The translations under genes and the position numbers were made by a program. Of a DNA stretch of 64,000 nt, positions 54,348 to 64,000 are shown in pieces. Within the stretch, counting starts at the first letter, position 1; each line of letters begins with the position of its first letter. Source of the DNA: Pseudomonas sp. F(2018) (GTDB lineage: Bacteria; Pseudomonadota; Gammaproteobacteria; Pseudomonadales; Pseudomonadaceae); the NCBI RefSeq assembly GCF_005508865.1, contig NZ_SCOM01000001.1, forward strand, positions 310,001 to 374,000, written 5' to 3'. The notes beneath the pieces are model-generated. The model did no database searches and had not been told where the DNA came from. It was given only the letters and a program-made list of their open reading frames with translations.

Positions 54348-54376
54348 CTTGAAATGCCCGTCGCCGCCCCTATCTA
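54348..54376 (+). promoter_or_regulatory. Sigma-32 promoter of groESL
   Basis: CTTGAAA at 54348-54354, a 12-base spacer, CCCCTATCTA at 54367-54376. This is a strong RpoH promoter match; start near 54383, giving a leader of about 140 bases. No CIRCE (HrcA) element is seen, as usual in gamma-proteobacteria. Confidence 0.85.
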
Positions 54377-54523
54377 GCGATCACCGCAAGGTTTCCTCCG
54401 TTTCGGTGGAACAGTCTTCCGCGACTCGCCCCTGGCGTGCCGCGCCCGGCCCCAAGCCGGATTTGCCTAACCCGCCGGCGCAGTCGCCGGCCAGTGAAAA
54501 CAACTACTCAGGAGAGATCGACA

Positions 54524-54817
54524 ATGAAGCTTCGTCCTCTGCATGACCGCGTCGTCATCCGTCGCAGCGAAGAAGAAACCAAGACCGCTGGCGGCATCGT
54601 GCTGCCGGGTTCCGCTGCCGAGAAGCCGAACCAGGGCGTGATCGTCGCCGTCGGTACCGGCAAGGTTCTGGACAGCGGTGAAGTCCGTGCACTGGCCGTC
54701 AAAGTCGGTGACAAGGTGGTGTTCGGTCCGTACTCCGGCAGCAACACCGTCAAGGTCGACGGCGAAGACCTGCTGGTGATGGGCGAGCACGAAATCCTCG
54801 CCGTCATCGAAGCCTGA
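54524..54817 (+). CDS. groES: Co-chaperonin GroES
   Basis: A 97-residue lid protein for Gro[16 protein letters not shown] at the start, the mobile loop [23 protein letters not shown] and the [17 protein letters not shown] ending. Seven copies cap the GroEL ring. The start is the ATG at 54524 after AGGAGAG. groEL follows by 45 bases. Confidence 0.98.
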   Translation: MKLRPLHDRVVIRRSEEETKTAGGIVLPGSAAEKPNQGVIVAVGTGKVLDSGEVRALAVKVGDKVVFGPYSGSNTVKVDGEDLLVMGEHEILAVIEA

Positions 54818-54850
54818 TTCGACACGTTCTCCGTTAACCCAAGAATTTAA

Positions 54851-56503
<1,653 letters not shown>

Positions 56504-56533
56504 GCCGACCGGCTCCCTGAGCTGCAACGAAGA

Positions 56534-56560
56534 AGCCCCGCCCCGTGCGGGGCTTTTTCT
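56534..56560 (+). terminator. Terminator of groESL
   Basis: AGCCCCGC (56534-56541), five-base loop, GCGGGGCT (56547-56554), then a T-rich tail. A strong intrinsic terminator. Confidence 0.9.
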
Positions 56561-56646
56561 TGCCCGTGAAAAATCCGTCAAAGACGGCGGATACCGGGGC
56601 TTTCCGCGGTATCTTTGCCGGCATTGCGACGAATAGGGTTCTTTCC

Positions 56647-57330
56647 ATGCGCATCCTCCTGGTCGAGGACAACCGCGACATCCTGGCCAACATGGCCGAC
56701 TACCTGCAGATCAAGGGCTACACGGTGGACTGCGCCCAGGACGGGCTGTCCGGCCTGCGCCTGGCCAGCAGCGAGCATTACGACCTGCTGGTGCTGGACA
56801 TCATGCTGCCCGGCATCGATGGCTACACCCTGTGCAAACGCCTGCGCGAGGAGGCGCGGCGCGACACACCGGTGATCATGCTGACCGCCCGCGACCAGCT
56901 CGACGACCGCCTGCAAGGTTTTCAGGCCGGTGCCGACGATTACCTGGTCAAGCCCTTCGCCCTCTCCGAGCTGGCCGCGCGCATCGAGGCGGTGCTGCGC
57001 CGCAGCCTCGGTGGCGGCAAGCGCCTACTGCAGGTCGGCGAGCTCAGCTATGACCTTGACACCCTGGAGATCGCCCGTGCCGGCAAGCCGCTCAGGCTCA
57101 ACCCGGTCGGCCTCAAGCTGCTCGCCCTGTTGATGCAGAAGAGCCCGCACGTGGTGCGCCGCGAGGTGCTGGAGGAGGCGCTGTGGGGCGACGATTGCCC
57201 GGACAGCGACAGCCTGCGCAGCCACGTGCACCAGTTGCGCCAGGTGATCGACAAACCCTTCGACAAGGCGCTGCTGCAGACCGTGCACGGTGTCGGATAC
57301 CGACTGGCGGAGCCGGGCAATGGCGTTTAG
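56647..57330 (+). CDS. colR: Response regulator ColR
   Basis: A 227-residue OmpR/PhoB-type regulator: receiver domain with Asp51 in LLVLDIMLPGIDGY and Lys in DYLVKPFALSEL, then a winged-helix DNA-binding domain (LSYDLDTLEIARAGKPLRLNPVGLKLLALLMQ). Start ATG at 56647. Its partner kinase overlaps it by 11 bases. Length, Asp51 position and order before inaA match ColR, which controls envelope and metal-stress genes in P. putida and P. aeruginosa. Confidence 0.9.
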   Translation: MRILLVEDNRDILANMADYLQIKGYTVDCAQDGLSGLRLASSEHYDLLVLDIMLPGIDGYTLCKRLREEARRDTPVIMLTARDQLDDRLQGFQAGADDYLVKPFALSELAARIEAVLRRSLGGGKRLLQVGELSYDLDTLEIARAGKPLRLNPVGLKLLALLMQKSPHVVRREVLEEALWGDDCPDSDSLRSHVHQLRQVIDKPFDKALLQTVHGVGYRLAEPGNGV

Positions 57331-58633
57331 GGACGGCCTGTATAGGCACGGCCTGTTCAGGCAGAGCCTGTCACGCCGTATCGTTATCGCCTTCGTGCTG
57401 ATGACGGCGCTGGTCGGCGGCACTTTCGCCGTCGGCATCGTAGAGACCGTGCACCAGGTCGAGGAGCGGCTGATCTCCAGCGAACTGGGCGGCGACCTCG
57501 GGCGCTTCCTGAAAATGGAGAGCATCGACGAATGGCGTCATCGCCCCGAGCCGGGCCAGCTGTTCTTCTTCAGTGACGGGCACGGCGACTTCGCCCTGCC
57601 GGAGGAACTGCAGGACCTGTCGCCCGGTTTTCACGAGGTGTACCGCGAGGGCACGTCCTACCACGGCTTCGTGCAGCTGGTGGACGGTCGACGCTATGTG
57701 TTGCTGCAGGATCAGAGCGGCTTCGAGGAGCGCGAGCAGCTGCTGTTCGCCGTGGTGCTGGTCGGCTTCCTGATCAGCCTGGGACTGTCCGGCCTGCTCG
57801 GCTGGCTGCTGGCGCGCAAGGTGATCGAGCCTGTGGTGCGCCTGTCGCGCCAGGTGCGCGCGCCCGAGCAGCTGCTGGACGAGGCGCCGCGGCTGGCACG
57901 CGACTACGCCAATGACGAGGTCGGTCAGCTGGCGGCCTCCTTCGACACCACGCTGGGCCTGCTGCGCCGCGCACTGATGCGCGAGCGCCTGTTCACCAGC
58001 GACGTCAGCCACGAGCTGCGTACCCCGCTGATGGTGCTGGCCAGTTCCTGCGAGCTGTTGCTGGAGAGCCCGAGCCTGGATGACCGCGGCAAGGCGCAGG
58101 TGCGGCGCATCGCCAACGCCTGCGAGGAGATGCGTGGCCTGGTGCAGACCTTCCTGATGCTGGCCCGCTCGCGCCAGGACGAGGCCGGCGGTACGCCCCA
58201 TGCCAGCCTGCGGGTGGTGGCCGATGATCTGGCGGCCCAGTGGCGACCGGCCATCGAGGCCAAGGGCCTGACCTTCGACTATCACGCCGAGCTGGCTGAC
58301 GAGCGGCGCTACAACGCGCCACTGCTGCGCTCGGTGCTGGGTAACCTGCTGCGCAATGCGCTGCACTACACCGAGCAGGGGCGCATCGGCCTGAGTCTGG
58401 GCGAGCAGGGTTTTCTGGTCGAGGACAGCGGCGTGGGCATTCCCGCCGCCGAACGCGAGGCCATGTTCCAACCCTTCGTGCGCGGTGGTGCGGCGCGGGG
58501 CGAGGGGCTCGGCCTGGGGTTGTCGTTGGTGCAGCGCATCTGCGAGAGCCAGGGCTGGAGCGTCGAGCTGTCCGACGCCGAGCCCAGGGGCTGTCGGTTC
58601 CAGGTCCTTCTGGGAGGTAGCAGCGCAACCTGA
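57320..58633 (+). CDS. colS: Sensor histidine kinase ColS
   Basis: A 437-residue inner-membrane kinase with two membrane helices (about 22-41 and 143-163) around a periplasmic sensor domain. The metal-sensing residues I recall for P. putida ColS (H35, E38, H105 and the E126/E129 ExxE motif) appear at H45, E48, H115, E136 and E139, a constant offset of ten. The phospho-acceptor is His231 in FTSDVSHELRTPLMVL; N-box and G-box (DSGVGIP, GLGLGLSLV) follow. The ten-residue N-terminal extension contains a tandem GLYRH/GLFRQ duplication. Confidence 0.9.
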   Translation: MAFRDGLYRHGLFRQSLSRRIVIAFVLMTALVGGTFAVGIVETVHQVEERLISSELGGDLGRFLKMESIDEWRHRPEPGQLFFFSDGHGDFALPEELQDLSPGFHEVYREGTSYHGFVQLVDGRRYVLLQDQSGFEEREQLLFAVVLVGFLISLGLSGLLGWLLARKVIEPVVRLSRQVRAPEQLLDEAPRLARDYANDEVGQLAASFDTTLGLLRRALMRERLFTSDVSHELRTPLMVLASSCELLLESPSLDDRGKAQVRRIANACEEMRGLVQTFLMLARSRQDEAGGTPHASLRVVADDLAAQWRPAIEAKGLTFDYHAELADERRYNAPLLRSVLGNLLRNALHYTEQGRIGLSLGEQGFLVEDSGVGIPAAEREAMFQPFVRGGAARGEGLGLGLSLVQRICESQGWSVELSDAEPRGCRFQVLLGGSSAT

Positions 58634-58794
58634 TGTGTTGGTCAGATGGGTATGCCCCTTGCAGTATCCGCCCGATCGCTTGCCGTAGATCGGAAATGCT
58701 ACCGTTATGGGGGCATTCGAGGCAGATTCGTTACCCGCTGTTACCCCGGCCACGCCTTTAGTCGGGAGAGCCGCACAGTTTTTTTGGAGAGTCG

Positions 58795-59493
58795 ATGTTT
58801 TCCGAGTTCGTGTCCGGGTGTGCAGTCGCCACCACCGATAAGTTCGAGCATTGGTGGCAGCAGCAAGGCGAATGGGTCGAAGAGCCCAATCGACGCAGGG
58901 GTGGAGAGAGCGGAGTGCAGCGCCTGCGCGATGCCCAGGGGCATCTGCTGTACGTCAAGCGCCAGGTGGGGCATCTGTGCCGTAGCCTGAGTCACCCGTT
59001 CGGCCGGCCCACCGTGCTGCGCGAGCGCGACGCACTGCTGGGGCTGAGCCGCCTCGGTGTGCGCGTACCACGCCTGATCTACTGTGATGCCAGCTACCAG
59101 GAAGGGCAGGGCTGGCGCGGCCTGTTGATCAGCGAGGCGCTGGATGGCTTCAGCGACATCGACAGCTGGTACGCCGCCGGTGGCCGCGAGCGTGCCGGCG
59201 AGCAGCATGACGTATTGCTGCAACAAATAGGTGCGACCCTGGCGCGCATGCACCTGGGCCGCTGGCAGCATGGCTGCCTGTACGCCAAGCATGTGTTCGT
59301 CAAGGTGACGGCGGAGGGCGTGGAAGTGGCGCTGCTCGATCTGGAGAAGAGCCGGCGGCGCCTGAGCCGCAAGCGCGCGGCGCTGCATGACCTGAAGCAG
59401 CTGCGCCGTCATTCGTCATGGAGCGAAGCAGAATGGCAGCAGCTCCTGTCGGGCTACCGCCGCCAGTGGGGTAGGGCATTGCCGCTGGGGTGA
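58795..59493 (+). CDS. inaA: InaA-family lipopolysaccharide kinase-like protein
   Basis: A 232-residue protein of the InaA/WaaP (lipopolysaccharide kinase) family. Recognisable parts are a short Lys-containing strand (LLYVKRQVGHL), LRERDALLGLSRLGVRVPRLIY, LLISEALDGF, ATLARMHLGRWQHGCLYAKHVFV and the metal Asp in VALLDLEKSRRRLS. The HRD-type Asp of true kinases is replaced by HGCLYAKH, so activity is uncertain. InaA is acid-inducible in E. coli; it follows colRS here and in PAO1. Confidence 0.87.
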   Translation: MFSEFVSGCAVATTDKFEHWWQQQGEWVEEPNRRRGGESGVQRLRDAQGHLLYVKRQVGHLCRSLSHPFGRPTVLRERDALLGLSRLGVRVPRLIYCDASYQEGQGWRGLLISEALDGFSDIDSWYAAGGRERAGEQHDVLLQQIGATLARMHLGRWQHGCLYAKHVFVKVTAEGVEVALLDLEKSRRRLSRKRAALHDLKQLRRHSSWSEAEWQQLLSGYRRQWGRALPLG

Positions 59494-59636
59494 GGGAACT
59501 TCGCTGCTGCACGGCGCTCTGATGGGCGCCATACCCCAGACCGACAAACCACTCGTCGGTTGGGACGTTGCCAAGGACTGGCCTGAACTAGTTTTGCTTT
59601 TCAGGCGTTTGGCAGCGCCATCAAGGGGTTATCGAA

Positions 59637-59873
59637 ATGAAATTAGATATTGCTAGAGGATTGTTCCTCGTCGGTGCCCTGAGCGTCACGGCCCTCGCTG
59701 CAGCCGCCTGGCAGGAGCCGGCGCCGCAGGTAATCGATTTGGTGAACTGTGCCGATCAGGCGTGCCCGGTGGTGTCCGCGCGACATCGAGAGTCCGTGGC
59801 GGTCCAGGCCGATAGCGACAACCTGCTGTTGCTGGTATACGGCCTGTCCCATGCGATGAAGGGCGAGCAATAG
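59637..59873 (+). CDS. Small exported protein, function unknown
   Basis: A 78-residue protein with a signal peptide (ARGLFLVGALSVTALAAAAWQ). The mature part has one cysteine pair in VNCADQACPVVSARH, which could form a disulfide or bind metal. A GGGG site lies eight bases upstream of the ATG. I do not recognise the family. It stands between inaA and suhB with no strong terminator seen, so cotranscription with inaA is possible but not shown. Confidence 0.65.
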   Translation: MKLDIARGLFLVGALSVTALAAAAWQEPAPQVIDLVNCADQACPVVSARHRESVAVQADSDNLLLLVYGLSHAMKGEQ

Positions 59874-60004
59874 TCGCGCCTCCAGCGAGCAGACGTCTCT
59901 TAAGGTTTCCATTTACGTCATCCTTGGATCTCGCGCCAAGCAGAGTACTGCGTTTGCGCAACCGCAGTTCTTTGTTCGCTTCGATAGGAAACGTGTCGAG
60001 ACTG

Positions 60005-60820
60005 TCAGCGCTTCATCGAGGGCGCCAGGTGCGGCTGAATGGCGGTCAGCACCGCCTTGAAGCACTTGGTGTTGCCGGCAACGACCTGGCCTTTCTCGAG
60101 GAAATCGTGGCCGCCGCTGAAGTCGCTGACCAGACCGCCTGCTTCCTGGATCAGCAGGGCGCCAGCAGCCATGTCCCACTCGGACAGGCCGAACTCCCAG
60201 AAGGCGTCGTAGCGGCCGGCGGCCACATAGGCCAGATCCAGGCTGGCGGCGCCGGCGCGGCGGATGCCGGCGGTCTGGCCGACCAGGCTGCGGAACATGC
60301 CCAGGTAGTTGTCCAGGTTGTCGACCTGCTCAGCGCGGAACGGGAAGCCGGTGCCGAGCAGGGCGCCGTCCAGGCTCTTGCGGTTGCTGACGCGGATGCG
60401 GCGGCCGTTGACGGCTGCGCCGCGGCCACGGCTGGCGGTGAATTCTTCCTGGCGCACCGGGTCGAGCACCACGGCGTGCTCCAGGCGACCACGGTATTTG
60501 CAGGCGATGCTGACGGCGAAGTGCGGCACGCCGCGCAGGAAGTTGGTGGTGCCATCCAGCGGGTCGATGATCCACTGGTAGTCGGCACCGTCGCCGGTAC
60601 CGGCGATGCTGCCGCCTTCCTCGCCGAGGAAGCCGTGGGTGGGGTAGGCCTTCTGCAGCGCCTGGATGATGGTCTGCTCGGCGGCGCGGTCGACTTCGCT
60701 GACGTAGTCGTTGGCATCTTTCTCGTTCACCGAGATGACGTCCAGGCGTTCGACGGAGCGGATGATCAGTTCGCCGGCACTGCGCGCAGCGCGCAGCGCG
60801 ATATTCAGCATGGGCTGCAT
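60005..60820 (-). CDS. suhB: Inositol-1-monophosphatase SuhB
   Basis: A 271-residue magnesium-dependent phosphatase that also joins rRNA antitermination complexes in E. coli. The metal-binding motifs GEEGG, IDPLDGTTNF and SEWDMAAGALLIQEAGG are intact. In P. aeruginosa SuhB affects virulence gene expression. Start ATG at 60820 with GAACCTTCC upstream being weak. It is divergent from trmJ, as in PAO1. Confidence 0.95.
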   Translation of the reverse strand: MQPMLNIALRAARSAGELIIRSVERLDVISVNEKDANDYVSEVDRAAEQTIIQALQKAYPTHGFLGEEGGSIAGTGDGADYQWIIDPLDGTTNFLRGVPHFAVSIACKYRGRLEHAVVLDPVRQEEFTASRGRGAAVNGRRIRVSNRKSLDGALLGTGFPFRAEQVDNLDNYLGMFRSLVGQTAGIRRAGAASLDLAYVAAGRYDAFWEFGLSEWDMAAGALLIQEAGGLVSDFSGGHDFLEKGQVVAGNTKCFKAVLTAIQPHLAPSMKR

Positions 60821-60969
60821 GGAAGGTTCACCTGGGTCGTTAAAGAAGAAAGCCGGCCATTCTAGCAGACTAGCTTTTTCTGTGCAGCCGGCTCGTCGCA
60901 GTGCATGGCGCTGGGGCGGGGCCTTCTGTAACATTCATGGCCCTTTCGCATCCTTGGGCGGAGCTGGCG

Positions 60970-61749
60970 TTGCTGCAGAACATTCGCGTCGTGCTGGTCA
61001 ATACCAGTCATCCCGGCAATATCGGCGGTGCCGCGCGGGCCATGAAGAACATGGGCCTGTCGCGTCTGGTGCTGGTCGATCCTGAAGACTTTCCCAGCGC
61101 GGAAGCGGTCGCGCGCGCCTCCGGTGCCACCGATATCCTCGATAACGCTGTGATTGTCGGCACTCTGGAAGAGGCACTGGCCGGTTGCAGCGTGGCACTG
61201 GGTACCAGTGCGCGCGATCGGCGCATCCCCTGGCCCCTGCTCGATCCGCGGGAGTGTGCGACCACGGCGTTGCAACAGGCCGAGTTGGGTGGCGAGGTGG
61301 CGTTGGTGTTCGGTCGCGAGTATGCCGGCCTGACCAATGATGAGCTGCAGCGCTGTCAGTTTCACGTGCATATTCCATCCAATCCGGAGTTCAGCTCGCT
61401 GAATCTGGCGGCGGCCGTGCAGGTGCTGGCCTACGAGGTGCGTATGGCCTGGTTGGCAGCCGAGGGGCAGCCGACCAAGATGAACAAGCTGGAAACCACG
61501 GCGATGCTCAATACCCAGCCGGTGACCACGGATGAGCTGGAGCTGTTCTACGGCCATCTGGAGAGTACGCTGGTGGAGATCGGCTTCCTCGATCCGGCCA
61601 ATCCGCGTCATCTGATGTCGCGCCTGCGCCGCCTGTATGGCCGCTCGGGCATCAGCAAGCTGGAAATGAATATCCTGCGCGGCGTCCTCACGGAAACCCA
61701 AAAAGCGGTGCGTGGCGAGTCCCACAAGCGGAGAAAAGGCGATGTTTGA
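60970..61749 (+). CDS. trmJ: tRNA (Cm32/Um32) methyltransferase TrmJ
   Basis: A 259-residue SPOUT-class enzyme that 2'-O-methylates position 32 of tRNAs. The strings [52 protein letters not shown] and the knot region [27 protein letters not shown] are diagnostic. I chose the TTG at 60970 because GGAG lies six bases upstream and the length then matches the family; the ATG at 60937 has no ribosome binding site. Confidence 0.92.
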   Translation: MLQNIRVVLVNTSHPGNIGGAARAMKNMGLSRLVLVDPEDFPSAEAVARASGATDILDNAVIVGTLEEALAGCSVALGTSARDRRIPWPLLDPRECATTALQQAELGGEVALVFGREYAGLTNDELQRCQFHVHIPSNPEFSSLNLAAAVQVLAYEVRMAWLAAEGQPTKMNKLETTAMLNTQPVTTDELELFYGHLESTLVEIGFLDPANPRHLMSRLRRLYGRSGISKLEMNILRGVLTETQKAVRGESHKRRKGDV

Positions 61750-62521
61750 GCGTGTGCGCGAAGATATCCAGAGTGTTTTCCATCGTGATCCGGCGGCGCG
61801 CAACGCTTTCGAGGTGGTGACCTGCTATCCGGGCCTGCACGCGGTGTGGCTGCACCGGCTGGCGCATGCGTTGTGGGGCGCGGGCTGGAAATGGCTGGCG
61901 CGCCTGGTGTCGAACTTCGGGCGCTGGATGACCGGCATCGAGATTCACCCGGGGGCGAAGATCGGGCGGCGCTTCTTCATCGATCACGGCATGGGCATCG
62001 TCATCGGCGAGACGGCCGAGATCGGCAATGACGTCACCCTCTATCAGGGGGTGACCCTGGGTGGCACCAGCTGGAACAAGGGCAAGCGCCATCCGACGTT
62101 GGAGGATGGCGTGGTGGTCGGTGCCGGTGCCAAGGTGCTCGGCCCGTTCACCGTCGGTGCCGGCGCCAAGGTCGGCTCCAATGCGGTGGTGACCAAAGAG
62201 GTGCCGGCAGGTGCCACTGTGGTTGGCATCCCCGGGCGGATCATTGCCAAGAGTGACGATGAGCAGGAGGCCAAGCGCCAGGCCATGGCCGAGAAGCTCG
62301 GTTTCGATGCCTACGGTGTCGGCCAGGACATGCCCGATCCGGTGGCGCGCGCCATCGGCCAGCTGCTCGACCACCTGCATGCGGTCGATGGGCGCCTGGA
62401 GGGCATGTGCTCGGCGCTCAAGGCGCTGGGTAGCGACTACTGCGCCAAGGAGCTGCCGGCGCTGCGCGATGAGGACTTCGCCGATGTGTGCAAGGAGCAG
62501 GGCGACAAGCCGGCTGCCTGA
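61742..62521 (+). CDS. cysE: Serine O-acetyltransferase CysE
   Basis: A 259-residue enzyme making O-acetylserine for cysteine synthesis. The left-handed beta-helix repeats ([71 protein letters not shown]) carry the catalytic His/Asp. The C-terminus is the DUF3-type extension seen in Pseudomonas CysE. Start ATG at 61742, overlapping trmJ by eight bases. Confidence 0.94.
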   Translation: MFERVREDIQSVFHRDPAARNAFEVVTCYPGLHAVWLHRLAHALWGAGWKWLARLVSNFGRWMTGIEIHPGAKIGRRFFIDHGMGIVIGETAEIGNDVTLYQGVTLGGTSWNKGKRHPTLEDGVVVGAGAKVLGPFTVGAGAKVGSNAVVTKEVPAGATVVGIPGRIIAKSDDEQEAKRQAMAEKLGFDAYGVGQDMPDPVARAIGQLLDHLHAVDGRLEGMCSALKALGSDYCAKELPALRDEDFADVCKEQGDKPAA

Positions 62522-62587
62522 CGACGCATAGTCTGCTATCATTCGCGCCCCGCATTGCCGCTATACCCGACTGCTTTAATCGGTCTT

Positions 62588-62610
62588 ATAGTTGACCTAA
62601 ATAGTCGGAA
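62588..62610 (+). promoter_or_regulatory. IscR type-1 operator overlapping the isc promoter
   Basis: ATAGTTGACCTAAATAGTCGG closely resembles the E. coli iscR site ATAGTTGACCAATTTACTCGG. It covers the -35 TTGACC at 62592-62597; GATACT at 62616-62621 is the -10, with an 18-base spacer. Holo-IscR would repress its own operon here. Confidence 0.85.
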
Positions 62611-62655
62611 AAGAGGATACTTGCGGCAACTCAGCTCACCCGTGGTGCGATAACC

Positions 62656-63147
62656 ATGCGTCTGACCACCAAAGGCCGCTACGCCGTCACAGCCATGCTC
62701 GATCTGGCGTTGCATGCCCAGAGCGGGCCTGTGTCGTTGGCGGACATCTCCGAGCGGCAGGGCATTTCCCTGTCCTATCTGGAGCAGCTGTTCGCCAAAT
62801 TGCGCCGCGGCAACCTGGTCAGCAGCGTGCGTGGTCCTGGTGGTGGCTATCAGCTGTCGCGCGACATGCGGGTGATCCAGGTGGCGCAAGTGATCGACGC
62901 GGTGAACGAATCGGTCGACGCCACTCGTTGCCAGGGCATGGGCGATTGCCACTCCGGTGACACCTGCCTGACCCACCATCTGTGGTGCGACCTCAGTCAG
63001 CAGATTCACGAATTTCTCAGCGGCATCAGCCTGGCTGATCTGGTGACCCGGCGCGAAGTGCAGGAAGTCGCCCAGCGTCAGGATCAGCGCCGTTGTAACG
63101 GCAGGACGCCGCAGCTGGACAAGATCGAAGCGTCCGCCATCGAGTGA
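62656..63147 (+). CDS. iscR: Fe-S cluster-sensing repressor IscR
   Basis: A 163-residue Rrf2-family regulator: winged helix ([53 protein letters not shown]) and the [2Fe-2S] ligands Cys92, Cys98, Cys104 and His107 in [20 protein letters not shown]. It represses the isc operon when Fe-S clusters are plentiful. Start ATG at 62656. Confidence 0.97.
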   Translation: MRLTTKGRYAVTAMLDLALHAQSGPVSLADISERQGISLSYLEQLFAKLRRGNLVSSVRGPGGGYQLSRDMRVIQVAQVIDAVNESVDATRCQGMGDCHSGDTCLTHHLWCDLSQQIHEFLSGISLADLVTRREVQEVAQRQDQRRCNGRTPQLDKIEASAIE

Positions 63148-63178
63148 GCAGGGCGCCTGCCTGAATAGGAGATACCTG

Positions 63179-64000
63179 ATGAGATTGCCGATTTACCTCG
63201 ATTACTCCGCCACCACCCCGGTCGACCCGCGCGTGGCGCAGAAGATGAGCGAGTGCCTGCTGGTGGATGGCAATTTTGGCAACCCGGCATCGCGCTCCCA
63301 CGTCTTTGGCTGGAAGGCCGAGGAAGCGGTCGAGAACGCCCGCCGCCAGGTCGCCGAGCTGGTCAATGCCGACCCGCGCGAGATCGTCTGGACCTCCGGT
63401 GCTACCGAGTCCGACAACCTGGCCATCAAGGGTGTCGCGCACTTCTACAGCACCAAGGGCAAGCACATCATCACCTCGAAGATCGAGCACAAGGCGGTGC
63501 TGGACACGGCGCGCCAGCTGGAGCGCGAAGGCTTCGAAGTGACCTATCTCGAGCCGGGCGAAGACGGTCTGGTAACGCCGGCCATGGTCGAGGCGGCGCT
63601 GCGCGAGGACACCATTCTGGTGTCGATCATGCACGTCAACAACGAGATTGGCACCGTCAACGATATCGCAGCCATCGGTGAGCTGACCCGCTCCCGCGGC
63701 GTGCTGTTCCATGTCGATGCGGCGCAGTCCACCGGCAAGGTCGAGATCAATCTGGAGAAGCTGAAGGTCGACCTGATGTCCTTCTCCGCCCACAAGACCT
63801 ACGGTCCGAAGGGCGTCGGCGCCCTGTACGTGCGTCGCAAGCCGCGCGTGCGTCTGGAGGCCCAGACCCACGGTGGCGGTCACGAGCGTGGCATGCGTTC
63901 CGGCACCCTGGCCACGCACCAGTGCGTCGGCATGGGCGAGGCCTTCCGCATCGCCAAGGAAGAGATGGCGCAGGAAAACCAGCGCGTGCTGGCGCTGCGT
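63179..64000 (+). CDS. iscS: Cysteine desulfurase IscS, 5' part
   Basis: The first 274 codons of IscS, open at the window's right edge. The protein begins [19 protein letters not shown]; the PLP lysine Lys206 lies in [20 protein letters not shown], with [11 protein letters not shown] and the Asp-His pair of [11 protein letters not shown] in place. It removes sulfur from cysteine for Fe-S clusters and tRNA thiolation. The catalytic cysteine loop (about residue 328) is outside the window. It follows iscR by 31 bases as the second isc gene. Confidence 0.97.
   Translation, partial: MRLPIYLDYSATTPVDPRVAQKMSECLLVDGNFGNPASRSHVFGWKAEEAVENARRQVAELVNADPREIVWTSGATESDNLAIKGVAHFYSTKGKHIITSKIEHKAVLDTARQLEREGFEVTYLEPGEDGLVTPAMVEAALREDTILVSIMHVNNEIGTVNDIAAIGELTRSRGVLFHVDAAQSTGKVEINLEKLKVDLMSFSAHKTYGPKGVGALYVRRKPRVRLEAQTHGGGHERGMRSGTLATHQCVGMGEAFRIAKEEMAQENQRVLALR

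Overview
The window is a dense, GC-rich chromosomal segment from a gamma-proteobacterium of the Pseudomonas lineage. The evidence is the gene content and order (greA, ftsH-folP-glmM-tpiA-secG, rimP-nusA-infB-rbfA-truB-rpsO-pnp, acs-pgi-panDCB-folK-pcnB, crcZ-cbrB-cbrA, gluQ-dksA, phu heme uptake, groESL, colRS, suhB-trmJ-cysE-iscR-iscS), the Hfq/Crc-sequestering RNA CrcZ, and Pseudomonas-type REP palindromes. No prophage, IS element, CRISPR array or toxin island is visible. Relative to P. aeruginosa PAO1 as I remember it, the window joins blocks that are separate there, so this is probably a different Pseudomonas species.

Layout. 1-15.9 kb, mostly plus strand: the end of greA, a small membrane protein, yhbY (minus), then ftsH, folP, glmM, tpiA, secG, tRNA-Leu and initiator tRNA-Met, then the rimP-nusA-infB-rbfA-truB-rpsO-pnp translation and RNA-decay series. 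The rRNA methyltransferase gene rlmE, normally just upstream of ftsH, is absent; a heat-shock-type promoter lies in the 479-base gap. 15.9-23.7 kb is the least standard part: a zinc-finger/membrane/helical-repeat protein, a BON protein under a sigma-54-like promoter, a CsbD protein, a long rhomboid protease with a helical tail, three tandem small exported DUF2845 proteins and a giant AsmA-like DUF748 protein. 23.8-33.3 kb, minus strand: a methyltransferase, thiolase, MpaB-like protein, acs, pgi, panD, panC, panB.

33.4-42.3 kb holds folK-pcnB and the carbon catabolite control module. CbrA (a transporter-like sensor kinase) and CbrB (a sigma-54 activator) drive crcZ, whose RNA carries six A-rich Hfq/Crc-binding motifs. 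The crcZ sigma-54 promoter, the CbrB half-sites and the cbrB terminator are all readable. A 58-codon gene, cbrX, precedes cbrA. Then come gluQ and dksA. 42.5-52.1 kb: an aminotransferase, sfsA, a REPIN, a Rieske protein and the complete Fur-type phu heme cluster (receptor phuR divergent from phuS-T-U-V, plus a ChaN/PhuW lipoprotein).

52.2-64 kb: a short-chain dehydrogenase, a HugZ-like protein, fxsA, heat-shock groES-groEL, the ColR-ColS metal-responsive two-component system, inaA, a small exported protein, suhB divergent from trmJ, cysE, and iscR with its own type-1 IscR site followed by iscS, which is cut by the window edge. Several genes use TTG or GTG starts supported by good ribosome binding sites.
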